NCBI GenBank assembly: GCA_036272935.1
Contig: DATAXP010000003.1
Span: 101,795-165,794 of the forward strand
Reading direction: 5' to 3'
DNA: 64,000 bases
DNA from: DATAXP01 sp036272935
GTDB lineage: Bacteria > Planctomycetota > Planctomycetia > Pirellulales > PNKZ01
Shown here: positions 1-8,230 of the stretch, in pieces
Position numbering within the stretch: the first letter of the stretch is position 1
How the letters are laid out: every line of letters starts with the position of its first letter
Translations under genes and position numbers: made by a program
Notes under the pieces: model-generated
What the model was told of the DNA's origin: nothing
Databases searched by the model: none
What the model saw: only the letters and a program-made list of their open reading frames with translations

Positions 1-1282
1 CGCCGGCTTCGCGGCTGTAATCGAGATAGATCATCGAGGCCACGGCATCCACGCGCAGGCCGTCGATGTGGTACTTGTCCATCCAGAACAGCGCGTTCGA
101 GAGCAGAAAGTTCCGCACCTCGTGCCGGCCGTAGTTGAAGATCAGCGTGCCCCAGTCGCGGTGTTCCCCCTTGCGCGGGTCGGCGTGTTCGTAAAGGGCC
201 GTGCCGTCGAATTGGCGCAGACCGTGACCGTCGCGCGGGAAGTGGGCCGGCACCCAGTCGAGCACCACGCCAATGCCGTTCTGGTGGCAGTGGTCGACGA
301 AGTACATGAAGTCTTCCGGCGAGCCGTAGCGGCTGGTCGGCGCGTAGTAGCCGACCGGCTGATAGCCCCAGCTTCCCGAGAACGGATGCTCGCTCACTGG
401 CAATAGCTCGATGTGCGTGAAGCCCATCTGCTTCACGTAATCGACCAGTTCGTGGGCCAGCTCGCGGTAGGTCATCCAGCGCGAGGAGTCATCCCACGGC
501 CGGCGCCAGCTACCCAGGTGCACCTCGTAGAACGACAGCGGGGCATCAAGCCCATTGTGGCGCTGCCGGGTGTGCAGCCACTCGTGGTCGCACCACGTGT
601 ACTTCGTCAGGTCGACGACCTTCGAGGCGGTGCGCGGCGGCACCTCGGCGGCGAAGCCATACGGGTCGGACTTCTCGAACACCTGGCCAGAGTGCTTGAT
701 CTGGTACTTGTACAGCGTCCCTTCGCCGAGCGCGGGCACAAACAGCTCCCAGAAGCCGCTGGGGATGTGCTTGCGCATCTGGTGGCGTCGGCCGTCCCAG
801 TTGTTGAAGTCGCCGACGATGCTCACGGCGTCGGCATTGGGGGCCCAGACGGCGAAGTTCACCCCCTCGACGCCGTTGATCGTGCGCAGTTGGGCGCCGA
901 GCCGTTCGTACGAGTGCCAGTGGGTCCCTTCGTTGAGCAGGTGCCGATCGAAGTCGGTCAACAAGGGAGGAAACGCATAGGGGTCGTGCATGGTCACTCG
1001 GTTGCCGCGCTCGTCGGCAAGTTGAAGGAGATAAGACGGCGTGCTGCCGGCGTCGGGCGGCGTACAGATCGCCTCGAACAAACCACTGGGGTGGATGCGG
1101 CGCATCGGGCGCGACTCGGCCAAGCTGGGGTCGACGAGCCATGCCTGGGTCGAGTGCGGCGCGAAGGTGCGCACTGCCATCGCACGTTGGTCGCCAACGG
1201 TGATCTCATGCGGTCCAAGCACCTCGAAGGGATTGTGGTGCCGTCCTTCGACAAGCTTGCCTATACTATCCAAACCAATCAT
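1..1282 (-). CDS. glgB: 1,4-alpha-glucan branching enzyme, C-terminus cut by window edge
   Basis: Forms alpha-1,6 branches in glycogen. About 427 N-terminal codons are visible. In order they show the GlgB N-terminal beta module (HNPFEVLGPH near residue 20), a CBM48-like module (NFAVWAPNADAVSIVGDFNNW near residue 140) and the start of the GH13 barrel. The last visible block, GLRVDAVASMIYLDYSR, carries the catalytic Asp nucleophile; the Glu acid/base and later regions lie beyond the window. The ATG start at 1282 sits 12 nt after a strong AAGGAGGT. An in-frame GTG at 1291 lies 3 nt after the same site and is an alternative start. The open frame runs to base 1 without a stop. Family assignment is secure. 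Confidence 0.95.
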   Translation of the reverse strand, partial: MIGLDSIGKLVEGRHHNPFEVLGPHEITVGDQRAMAVRTFAPHSTQAWLVDPSLAESRPMRRIHPSGLFEAICTPPDAGSTPSYLLQLADERGNRVTMHDPYAFPPLLTDFDRHLLNEGTHWHSYERLGAQLRTINGVEGVNFAVWAPNADAVSIVGDFNNWDGRRHQMRKHIPSGFWELFVPALGEGTLYKYQIKHSGQVFEKSDPYGFAAEVPPRTASKVVDLTKYTWCDHEWLHTRQRHNGLDAPLSFYEVHLGSWRRPWDDSSRWMTYRELAHELVDYVKQMGFTHIELLPVSEHPFSGSWGYQPVGYYAPTSRYGSPEDFMYFVDHCHQNGIGVVLDWVPAHFPRDGHGLRQFDGTALYEHADPRKGEHRDWGTLIFNYGRHEVRNFLLSNALFWMDKYHIDGLRVDAVASMIYLDYSREAG

Positions 1283-1391
1283 GGTACGCACGCTACCTCC
1301 TTGCCAGTCGATAAAGATTGTCTGATTGGGCTGCCGGTTGTCCAGGGGGGGACACCCGCGGCAGATTAGTGTTTGTGTTGGGTGGCCAAGG

Positions 1392-2111
1392 CTAGTCGAG
1401 CCAAGGCTTTGGGAACCAATCGGTTCCGAGCTGTGCGAGGCGTGTTTTCCAGCGTTCGACCTTCTCGCTGCACCAGCGGCGGGCGCGGCCTTGGGTGGCG
1501 CGGCGACGACGCCCGGGCGAGCGGATGCGCGTGGGCCGCGCCGGAGCGGGCATCGGCTGCTTGGCCTTCGTTCCGCTTGGGGCAGGCATTCCTGCCTGCC
1601 GAGACGCTGGCGATGGTGGGCAGACAGGAATGTCTACCCCACGCGAACCCGGCGCGGGCTTGGCATCTTCGCGGCTCTCGGCCGGTGGCGTAGCGGGCAG
1701 GGACGATCCGTGATGCGACGGATCGAGCCGCCAGGTGCGGACGTCGATACGGTGGAAGTCCATCGCCCGGCCGAGCCGCTGCCACAGATCGCGGTTCTTC
1801 ACCGGGATCATCTCGCCGAACGATTCCCACGTCCAGTCGTTCCGCCGCCACTCCTCCAGGCCGTGGGCGATTCCCCGCCGCACGTAGCGACTGGCTGTGA
1901 CGAGCGTTACCTGCGAAGGCTGATCGAGCGCTTCGAGTCCGCGCACCACCGACAACAACTCGAGGCGCTCGCCGCGCTCGGCCACCGAGCTTTCAGAGGC
2001 TTCGAGTAGCGCCGATCCATCGGCCGCTTTCAGGACAAAGCTCCATTCGCCCTGGTCGTTTCGCCTGCGGGCGTCGGCCAGCAGGACGAAGTGCGGTTTG
2101 GAGAGACTCAT
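1392..2111 (-). CDS. RNase H-fold protein with altered active site
   Basis: Residues 8-130 align with RNase HI, including LLADARR, RLELLSVVRGLEAL, YVRRGI and PVKNRDLWQRL. Of the four carboxylates of E. coli RNase HI, equivalents of D10 (D13) and E48 (E51) are present. The D70 position (motif TDSQYV) reads TASRYV, so Asp is Ala73. The C-terminal block with the His and the fourth Asp is replaced by a Pro/Arg/Ser-rich tail ending in KPWLD. RNase H activity is therefore doubtful; a nucleic-acid-binding role is an inference. An inverted repeat lies in frame in the tail (1579-1640). The start is ATG at 2111; a TTG at 2120 is also in frame. Confidence 0.75.
   Translation of the reverse strand: MSLSKPHFVLLADARRRNDQGEWSFVLKAADGSALLEASESSVAERGERLELLSVVRGLEALDQPSQVTLVTASRYVRRGIAHGLEEWRRNDWTWESFGEMIPVKNRDLWQRLGRAMDFHRIDVRTWRLDPSHHGSSLPATPPAESREDAKPAPGSRGVDIPVCPPSPASRQAGMPAPSGTKAKQPMPAPARPTRIRSPGRRRRATQGRARRWCSEKVERWKTRLAQLGTDWFPKPWLD
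1579..1640. repeat. Imperfect inverted repeat inside a coding tail
   Basis: Two 22-23 bp arms, 1579-1600 and 1618-1640, are near-perfect reverse complements (core GGCATTCCTGCC against GGCAGACAGGAATG), with the few differences being transition-type changes that keep G-U pairing possible. The element is read in frame as part of the low-complexity tail of the RNase H-like protein. It looks like a small mobile hairpin (REP or MITE-like) of a kind common in planctomycete genomes; that family link is from memory. Confidence 0.65.
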
Positions 2112-2276
2112 TCGGCCCAAGGCTCATCGCTAAACTGGACGCAGACCCACCAAATTCTCTGAACCATACACGATGGTTCACGATGGCGCCGGGAAGCGGC
2201 GCAAAGATTTCGGGTGGCGGGCTTCGTGCGCCTGTTAAGCTGTGAGCGTGGCAGCGCTCGTGAAGATGATAGGGAC

Positions 2277-2323
2277 GGTTAGCCGCGACGCTCGAGCGGA
2301 TCGCTGACGCGTCGCGGCTAACC
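2277..2323. repeat. 15-bp perfect inverted repeat, 17-nt loop
   Basis: The arms GGTTAGCCGCGACGC (2277-2291) and its exact reverse complement (2309-2323) lie between two minus-strand genes, 20 bp downstream of the stop of the amidotransferase-like gene. It has no T-run, so it is better described as a REP-like hairpin than an intrinsic terminator, although it could protect the upstream mRNA end. Confidence 0.7.
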
Positions 2324-2343
2324 GGGTTCCCCATCGAGTCACG

Positions 2344-3090
2344 CTAGGCGGCAATCTTCAGGACCGACACGTCGCCCGTGATGCCGCAGACGAATTCTTC
2401 AAAGATTCGCAGGTCGAGAGCCGACGCCGAGTTGCTCTCGGGATGGAACTGCGTGCCGAAGGCAAACCAGTCGGGGCGGATGCTCTCGATTGCCTCGACC
2501 ACGCCGTCGGGACAGCGGGCGGTGACGACAAATCCTTCCGCGATGGTGTCGACGGCCATGTGGTGGAAGCTGTTCACCCGGATTTCGCCTTCGCCGTACA
2601 CGCGCTCCATGAGCGTGCCGGGCACCACTTCCAAGGCGTGGCGATGGGCCGGATCGAGCGAGTCCTGGTGCGGCAGCGCCTTGGGCATGTCCTCGGGGAT
2701 GTGCAGGAACAGGTTCCCCCCCTCGGTGATGTTGAGCAACTGCATACCGACGCCGATCCCCATCACCGGCAAGCGACGATCGGCCACCAGTTTCATCAAG
2801 CGGCGGTCGAACCCTTCGCGCCGGCTGGCCAGCGTCCGCACCGAGGGGTGCAGCATGAAGCCATCGCGGCGCGGATCGAGATCGGCCCCGCCGACGAACA
2901 CGATGCCGTCCAACATGTCGAGCACCCGCTCGAGGTTGGCGTCGTCGTCCATCGGAGCGATAATCACCGGCACGCCACCGGCCTTCACGATCGAATCGTA
3001 ATAACCCTCACTCACGTAGCTGAACGCCGGCGCATCCTTCTTGGCGGCGCGGTAGTCCATGTTCAGACCGATCAGGGGCTTGTTGTTCAT
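2344..3090 (-). CDS. Class I glutamine amidotransferase-like (peptidase C26/PuuD family) lacking catalytic Cys
   Basis: The 248-residue protein fits the gamma-glutamyl-GABA hydrolase (PuuD) family, with a DGIVFVGGADLDP block near residue 62 and a TQFHPESN block carrying the conserved His216 and Glu218. The nucleophile elbow, normally GICRGMQLLN, reads GIGVGMQLLN, so the catalytic Cys is Gly113 and the next Arg is Val114. The codon is GGC, one base from TGC. Hydrolase activity by the usual thioester mechanism is therefore not expected. A good ribosome binding site (AAGGAGAG) precedes ATG 3090. It stands alone, with a 500-nt divergent spacer upstream. Family is secure, function unknown. Confidence 0.85.
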   Translation of the reverse strand: MNNKPLIGLNMDYRAAKKDAPAFSYVSEGYYDSIVKAGGVPVIIAPMDDDANLERVLDMLDGIVFVGGADLDPRRDGFMLHPSVRTLASRREGFDRRLMKLVADRRLPVMGIGVGMQLLNITEGGNLFLHIPEDMPKALPHQDSLDPAHRHALEVVPGTLMERVYGEGEIRVNSFHHMAVDTIAEGFVVTARCPDGVVEAIESIRPDWFAFGTQFHPESNSASALDLRIFEEFVCGITGDVSVLKIAA

Positions 3091-3590
3091 TTTCCACTCT
3101 CCTTAAACGAGGGACGCATCCTTGGTCCCGGAGGAACAATGCTCGGGTCTGTCCGACCGAGGCGCCTCTTGACCAGTAACCGAGAGTGGGAGCGAAGCTA
3201 CAGGTCCGAGGGAATGACCTACCGGCGACATCCTGCCGCCAGAGCGCATCGGCGACACGCGGCCGCCGGTGTATCGAAACATCGTGTTCCGAGCGTCATC
3301 CCTAACACCATCGCGTCGTGCGATTGCCGCATGACTTGCAGCCGATCGCGCCCATCCTTAGGCACTGGGTCTAGAAGAGGTATTGCGGAATACTTTCACC
3401 TCGGTTCCGCATCGCATTCGAGCCGTGCATCTGCACGGCCAAACGCGACAGAGCGGTTTATACGCTCAAGTTTCGGAAACGCAATGATTTAGCCGATTTT
3501 GCGGCCCGGCAGGCGTGCTTGCACAACATCAGGTGCTAGCTCCGCTTGGCCGCTTGCGGTTTAGCACGTCGGACCTCTATCCTGACGAGC
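3091..3590. other. 500-nt divergent intergenic region
   Basis: No convincing ORF or RNA gene was seen. It should hold the promoters of the amidotransferase-like gene (minus) and the KAS III gene (plus), but no clear -35/-10 pair could be picked. The only structure noted is a perfect 8-bp hairpin with a 2-nt loop at 3422-3439 (GCCGTGCA TC TGCACGGC). Confidence 0.6.
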
Positions 3591-4694
3591 ATGCGCTATG
3601 AAAACGTCTGCATCGAGTCGTTTGGCTATACGCTGCCCGAGGAAATCGTCACCAGCGAGGCGATCGAAACCGCCCTGGAACCGCTGTACTCGCGGCTGCG
3701 GCTGCCGGCGGGGCGACTGGAACTGATGACCGGCATTCGTGAGCGCCGCTTCTGGCCGCCAGGGACGCTGCCCAGCGGACCGAGCGTCGCCAGTGCCGAG
3801 CGCGCCATCGCGGCGGCGGGAATCGATCGCCGCGAGATCGGCGCGCTGATTCACGGCTCCGTCTGCCGCGATTACTTGGAACCGGCGACGGCGGCAACGG
3901 TCCACCATCGGCTTGGCCTCTTCGCGGACTGCCTAATCTACGACGTCTCGAACGCGTGCCTCGGCATACTCAACGGCATGGTGCAGGTGGCGAACATGAT
4001 TGAGCTGGGGCAGATTCGCGCCGGCCTGGTCGTTGGCACCGAGAGCGCCCGACCGCTGGTCGAAACAACGATCGCCCAGCTCAACGCCGATACGACGCTC
4101 ACCCGCGATTCGGTGAAGATGGCCGTCGCGTCACTGACGATCGGCTCGGGGAGCGTGGCCGCGTTGCTCACCGCTCGGCGGCTTAGCACAACCGGCAACC
4201 GCTTGATGAACGTCGTCGCTCGGGCCGAAACGGCCGGCCATCGCTTGTGCCACAGCGGCCGCGACGAGGCGGTCGGCGACGGTATGCAGCCGATCATGCA
4301 CACCGACAGCGAACGGCTGATGCGCGAAGGGGTGGCGGCCGCGGCCCCCGCGTTCCGCGCATTCCTCGACGAGCTTGGCTGGTCGGCGGACCAGGTCGAC
4401 AAGACCTTCTGCCACCAAGTCGGCGTCGCCCATCGCCGGCTGATGTTCGAGACGCTCGGCCTAGACCCGGCCATCGACTTTTCAACCGTTGAATGGCTTG
4501 GCAACACCGGCACCGTTGCTCTGCCGATTACGATGGCCTTCGGCATCGAACAAGGCCGCTTGCAGAAAAGCGACCATGTCGCGCTGCTGGGCATCGGCTC
4601 AGGCATCAACGTGCTGATGCTCGGCGTCGACTGGCAAGCCGCGCCAGCCGCCGTCCCCCATCCGCACACGCGCAGCAAGACGCTTGCAGTTTAG
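3591..4694 (+). CDS. 3-oxoacyl-ACP synthase III (KAS III) family protein
   Basis: This thiolase-fold condensing enzyme has the full Cys-His-Asn set: Cys123 in SNACLGILNG, His275 in CHQVGVAHRR and Asn305 in WLGNTGTVALP. It is 367 residues, longer than E. coli FabH (317), and could be FabH-like, OleA-like or another acyl-chain-priming member. ATG 3591 is chosen because homology begins at MRYENVCIESFGY; an upstream start at 3546 would add 15 unlike residues. It lies next to, but in the opposite direction from, a FabF/ACP/FabZ operon, which suggests shared work in acyl-chain building. The start substrate cannot be read from sequence. Confidence 0.85.
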   Translation: MRYENVCIESFGYTLPEEIVTSEAIETALEPLYSRLRLPAGRLELMTGIRERRFWPPGTLPSGPSVASAERAIAAAGIDRREIGALIHGSVCRDYLEPATAATVHHRLGLFADCLIYDVSNACLGILNGMVQVANMIELGQIRAGLVVGTESARPLVETTIAQLNADTTLTRDSVKMAVASLTIGSGSVAALLTARRLSTTGNRLMNVVARAETAGHRLCHSGRDEAVGDGMQPIMHTDSERLMREGVAAAAPAFRAFLDELGWSADQVDKTFCHQVGVAHRRLMFETLGLDPAIDFSTVEWLGNTGTVALPITMAFGIEQGRLQKSDHVALLGIGSGINVLMLGVDWQAAPAAVPHPHTRSKTLAV

Positions 4695-4766
4695 CGTTCG
4701 ACGCCCCGGCCGCGCCGCGAAACTCGCCCTATGCTTTGATAGGGCCGAGTCTCCCACGCCGCCCAG

Positions 4767-5408
4767 GTGCGACCCGTGCAAATCACCCGAAACGACGACG
4801 ATGCCCTCGTGTTCGAGACGGTCGATCTGGCTTCGCGCCGAACTGCCATGATCGCCGCCGCCGCCCTGGCGGCAATTGCCGACGCCGTGATCGCAATCTC
4901 CACAGCGATTCATTATCGGAATGAGCTGCTCACGCTGCAGGCTTGGGTTTCCATGTTGGGAGCCGTGGGCTTTCTCGCAGTGCCGCTCGCGCTTGTCTAT
5001 GCCCAGCCTTATGGTATGTGCGCCGCATTCGATCGACGGGCGCGGCGAGTCCTGATCGTCCGGCCTTGCCTGCAACGAACGATTCGGCAAGAACTCGATT
5101 TCGATCAGATCACGCGAGTCGTCGTCGAATCATATTCGACCCGATACGGCACTGCGTGGCACGTGCTGCTGCTGACAAACCGTGGGCGCAAAATCTCGCT
5201 AGGCGACCCGTCGTTGGCACCGGCCGTCGTGCTCGCCGCGGCTGACGGTTCAATGACCCGTGAGCAAATCGCTCACGAGGCCCGCAACAACTACGCCGCG
5301 CTCGTGCGCGAATGCCTCGGCCTATCGTCACTGACCAACGTTGAGTGCGACGCGTCCTCGGCGAGCTATTTGTCCATGGCGCGCTTGGTCAGCTCGCGGT
5401 CGAAATAA
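4767..5408 (+). CDS. Conserved-looking membrane protein of unknown function
   Basis: 213 residues with two hydrophobic segments (about 28-48 and 60-80) followed by a soluble C-terminal domain with a beta-rich pattern (LIVRPCLQRTIRQELDFDQI, WHVLLLTNRGRKISLG). The layout recalls membrane-anchored PH-like proteins, but this is only a resemblance. It starts at GTG 4767, with another GTG at 4776. It follows the KAS III gene in the same direction after 72 nt, with a 7-bp hairpin at 4726-4745 between them, and its 3' end overlaps the convergent FabI-like gene by 43 bp. It may share a transcript with the KAS III gene. Confidence 0.6.
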   Translation: MRPVQITRNDDDALVFETVDLASRRTAMIAAAALAAIADAVIAISTAIHYRNELLTLQAWVSMLGAVGFLAVPLALVYAQPYGMCAAFDRRARRVLIVRPCLQRTIRQELDFDQITRVVVESYSTRYGTAWHVLLLTNRGRKISLGDPSLAPAVVLAAADGSMTREQIAHEARNNYAALVRECLGLSSLTNVECDASSASYLSMARLVSSRSK

Positions 5409-6169
5409 TTCACTTCCATGCCGGCGTCGACAACCACGCGCTGGGCGTTGATGCCGCTGGAGCGCGGGCTGAGCAGGAACGCGGCGACGTTAGCCACCTC
5501 TTCGGTCCGCACCGCCTGGCGGCGCAGCGTCGCCTGCTCGGCGTAAAGATACGCATCGACATAGCCCGGGATGCCGGCCGAGGCGGAGGTCTTCAGTAGC
5601 CCTGGCGCCACGGCATTGAACCGCACGCGCGAGAACTGACTGAACGCCTTGGCCAGGAAGACCAGTGACGAATCGAGCGCCGCCTTCACCGGAGCCATGA
5701 AGCCGTAATTCTCGCTCGCCATGCGCGTGGTCGAGATGGAGATCGTGACGACCGAGGCATCGGGATCGAGCAGCTTCTCGAAGGCCCGCGCGATCGCCAT
5801 GAGCGAATAGCACGAAATATCGACCGACCGCAGGAAGGCGGCCTTCGCCGTGTGATGGAACGGCTTCACGCCATCCGGCGAATAATCGGCAAAAGCGATC
5901 GAGTGCACGATGCCGTGGATCACGGGATGCCGGCCGGCAATCTTGTCGCACACACGCGCGATCTGCTCGTCGAACTCGACATCGCAGACGTACACCTCGG
6001 CCGGGTCAACGAGTTTCGCAACCGACTGCCGCCGCTCTTCACTGCGCACCACGTAGACCACGTTCGCCCCGGCCTCGGTCAACACCCGGCCCACATGCCA
6101 GGCCACGCTCTTGCGATTGGCGACGCCGAACACGACGATCGTCTTGCCGGCAAGCTGCAGGAAATCCAT
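5366..6169 (-). CDS. Enoyl-ACP reductase (FabI)-like short-chain dehydrogenase
   Basis: 267-residue SDR with the FabI-type nucleotide-binding start KTIVVFGVANRKSVAWHV (the VANRKS block is diagnostic of enoyl-ACP reductases) and the catalytic Tyr155-x6-Lys162 pair in NYGFMAPVK. The first Tyr of the canonical FabI pair is not evident, so reduction of a different unsaturated acyl intermediate is possible. ATG 6169 is preferred over the ORF start at 6208 because residues before MDFLQLAGK are encoded by an intergenic repeat. It is the last gene of the FabF-ACP-CrtI-CrtI-FabZ operon and would supply the reductive step of the cycle. Confidence 0.82.
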   Translation of the reverse strand: MDFLQLAGKTIVVFGVANRKSVAWHVGRVLTEAGANVVYVVRSEERRQSVAKLVDPAEVYVCDVEFDEQIARVCDKIAGRHPVIHGIVHSIAFADYSPDGVKPFHHTAKAAFLRSVDISCYSLMAIARAFEKLLDPDASVVTISISTTRMASENYGFMAPVKAALDSSLVFLAKAFSQFSRVRFNAVAPGLLKTSASAGIPGYVDAYLYAEQATLRRQAVRTEEVANVAAFLLSPRSSGINAQRVVVDAGMEVNYFDRELTKRAMDK

Positions 6170-6176
6170 CGGAATG

Positions 6177-6271
6177 ACCACAGAGGCACAGAGACACGGA
6201 GAAAGCACAGAGAGGCAATTCTAATATCCGCTGCTGCGTGCGTCCTCTGTGCCTCCGTGTCTCTGTGGTTA
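6177..6271. repeat. Octad-periodic inverted repeat between FabZ and FabI-like genes
   Basis: The left arm from 6177 repeats CACAGAG/CACAGAG/CACGGAG at 8-nt steps, and the right arm 6245-6270 repeats CTCTGTG/CTCCGTG/CTCTGTG at 8-nt steps, so the two fold together. The TAA stop of the FabZ gene lies inside the right arm. A half-copy occurs at 48761-48780. Similar (C)CACAGAGGCACAGAG repeats are familiar from planctomycete intergenic DNA, from memory. Confidence 0.8.
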
Positions 6272-6697
6272 TTCTGCCGCGGCCAAGGCGCACGCGAATT
6301 CCAGCCGCACGGCGACTTTTCCGGCGCACGACACTTTAGCCTTCATGAAAAACGCGTCGGCCAGACGCTCGACGAATTCCGCTTCGATCTCGATCGTGTC
6401 GCCGGGACGGATCATGTGCTTGAATCGCACATCGTTCATGCGCGTCGCCACGGGGACGCCCTTGGCAGCTTCACCGACGTACCGCGACAGCAACACCGCG
6501 CCGGCCTGCATGGCCGCTTCGCAAAGAATGACGCCGGGCGTGAGCGGATGACCGGGGTAATGGCCGGCGTAAAAATGCTCGTCGCCGGTGAACGTCTTGC
6601 GGCAAACGATCCGCTGATCGTTCCAGCTCACAATTTCGTCCAAGAATAAAAACGGCGGGCGATGCGGGATCGCGGCAAGAATCTGATCGCGACTCAT
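6269..6697 (-). CDS. 3-hydroxyacyl-ACP dehydratase, FabZ-like
   Basis: 142-residue hot-dog-fold dehydratase. The catalytic block HYPGHPLTPGVILCE holds His46 and Glu60, and the N-terminus IPHRPPFLFLDEI is typical of FabZ. It removes water from 3-hydroxyacyl-ACP. ATG 6697 is chosen by homology; GTG 6715 would overlap the upstream stop by 4 bp and is possible. It sits between a CrtI-type gene and the FabI-like reductase, so the operon encodes condensation, dehydration and reduction. A dedicated ketoreductase (FabG) is not visible in the window. Confidence 0.9.
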   Translation of the reverse strand: MSRDQILAAIPHRPPFLFLDEIVSWNDQRIVCRKTFTGDEHFYAGHYPGHPLTPGVILCEAAMQAGAVLLSRYVGEAAKGVPVATRMNDVRFKHMIRPGDTIEIEAEFVERLADAFFMKAKVSCAGKVAVRLEFACALAAAE

Positions 6698-6711
6698 TGT
6701 TTGCCCAAGAC

Positions 6712-8157
6712 TCACTGCACGCTTGCCGCCGAGTGAGCTGCCGCGCGGCGCATCAGGTAGCTGTCGACGTCGTTGCTGACGATCACGCCGTAGTTCATCG
6801 CTCCCAGCCAGCCCGACATGATGATCCCCACGCTGCCGGCGTGATACAGCCCCGGCACCTGCTCGGGCACCGCGCGGCTCACGGCAAGCCCTTCAAACTT
6901 GGTGCCAAAGCTCGCACCTTGCTGATGGCGGGTGTAACGCTCGAAAGTGCGCGGCGTCGAGGCTTCCACATAATCAAGCTTCGTGCGAATGTCGGGGACG
7001 TATTTCTCGATGGCCGCGAGCGTGGTTTCGATCAAGTCACGCTTGCTGGCTTGGTATTCGTCCTCGGGCAACGTGGCCCAATCGCCGTAGTTGGCGTTGG
7101 TGCTCGAGACGATCAGCGACCGATCGCTGCCGGGGCGAGTGCGCGGATAATAGAACGAGTAAGTCCGGCTTGTGACGTCGCGGCTCAAGAGCGCCTCGGT
7201 GCGGAACAGCGGCGCAGTGGAGCTGAACAGCAGGTCGCCGCAGGCTTCGTCGAGCGCCTCGCCCGGTTTCAAGGCCATATACACCTGGCCGCTCGAGTTG
7301 TTGAGCCGCACCGCACGGGCGTCGTCGACAAACTTGCGGTCGAAATGCTCCTCGCCGACCAGGCCGAAGATCGTGCTCTTGAGGTTGGCGTTTGACACTA
7401 CGGCGCCGCAGCCGATCCGCCGGCCGTTCACCGTCACGCCGTCGACGCGCCCGTCGTGAATGTGGATTTTCTGCACTTCGCTGCGGATGCGCAGGTCGAC
7501 GCTGTTGCGCAGCATTTCGTCGCGCATCAAGCCGATCAGCCGATCGGTGCCACCCTGGAACGTGAACACTCCCTTCGACATGAAGTTGCTGAACACGATG
7601 CCGTAACTGATCGCCGGGTCTTCGAGCGTCGAGCCGTTGGCGTAGGTGATTGGCTCCATGAGCAGCCGGATCACGTCCTCGCGGCCGGGGAAGTAGCGTT
7701 CGAACAGTTGGCCGACGCTGGTCGTCTGGTCGTCGTAAAAGTTCATGCCACGGGCGGCATCGAAGAATGCGACGACACTTTCATGCGGCACCGCGAAGCG
7801 CTCGGTCAGCAAGCGCGTGAAGTCGTCACGGTTAAACGTGGTGGTGAGCGAGAACATTGGATTGTCGAAGCGGATGTTCTTCAACTGCACGATCGAGTCG
7901 GCAATCTCCTGCGTCCAGTAGCGCCGGCAGCTTTTGATCATGCCGACCGGAAAGCCGTGCAACGAGATATCGAAAATGTGCCCGCCGCGGCGTTTGAACC
8001 ACGTGGCCATCCCGCCGAGCTGGTAATGATGCTCCAGCAGCAGCACCGAGCGTCCGGCCTTGGCCAGCGTGTTGGCGGCGGTCAGCCCGGCCAGACCGCT
8101 GCCGATGACGATCACGTCGTAGTGGTCGGCGGCGTCTTTGAGGAAATCTTTGGGCAT
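6712..8157 (-). CDS. CrtI-type FAD-dependent oxidoreductase (phytoene desaturase family), copy 2
   Basis: 481 residues. The N-terminal dinucleotide motif IGSGLAGLTAANTLAKAG is followed by LLEHHYQLGGMATWF. The C-terminal FAD-contact block GLYHAGSVGIIMSGWLGAMNYG is typical of the CrtI/CrtN/retinol saturase family. Such enzymes desaturate, saturate or isomerise long polyene or acyl chains. No carotenoid genes (crtB, crtE) lie nearby; the partners are acyl-ACP enzymes, so an acyl-chain substrate is the inference. It overlaps the GTG alternative start of FabZ by 4 bp and is separated from the other CrtI-type gene by a heptad hairpin spacer. Confidence 0.85.
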   Translation of the reverse strand: MPKDFLKDAADHYDVIVIGSGLAGLTAANTLAKAGRSVLLLEHHYQLGGMATWFKRRGGHIFDISLHGFPVGMIKSCRRYWTQEIADSIVQLKNIRFDNPMFSLTTTFNRDDFTRLLTERFAVPHESVVAFFDAARGMNFYDDQTTSVGQLFERYFPGREDVIRLLMEPITYANGSTLEDPAISYGIVFSNFMSKGVFTFQGGTDRLIGLMRDEMLRNSVDLRIRSEVQKIHIHDGRVDGVTVNGRRIGCGAVVSNANLKSTIFGLVGEEHFDRKFVDDARAVRLNNSSGQVYMALKPGEALDEACGDLLFSSTAPLFRTEALLSRDVTSRTYSFYYPRTRPGSDRSLIVSSTNANYGDWATLPEDEYQASKRDLIETTLAAIEKYVPDIRTKLDYVEASTPRTFERYTRHQQGASFGTKFEGLAVSRAVPEQVPGLYHAGSVGIIMSGWLGAMNYGVIVSNDVDSYLMRRAAAHSAASVQ

Positions 8158-8164
8158 GCCGCGG

Positions 8165-8230
8165 AGCGATGAGCAATCAGCAATTAGCGATTAGCCGGCA
8201 GCTAACTGCTCATTGCTAACTGCTAACTGC
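8165..8230. repeat. Heptad-periodic hairpin spacer between the two CrtI-type genes
   Basis: Read on the minus strand from 8230 it divides into ten 7-nt units, all starting GC: GCAGTTA, GCAGTTA, GCAATGA, GCAGTTA, GCTGCCG, GCTAATC, GCTAATT, GCTGATT, GCTCATC and a partial GCT. The first four units are complementary to the last four, giving a hairpin around the GC-rich middle unit. The TAG stop of the upstream CrtI-type gene (8223-8225) is part of the repeat. Confidence 0.9.

Noticed and set aside
2443..3492. 349-residue plus-strand ORF opposite the amidotransferase-like gene
   Set aside because: It is a mirror reading of a well-supported minus-strand gene plus intergenic DNA; residue usage is not protein-like.
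8165..8230. Tandem short units considered as a CRISPR-like array
   Set aside because: Units are 7 nt and degenerate with no spacers or cas genes; the block forms one hairpin.
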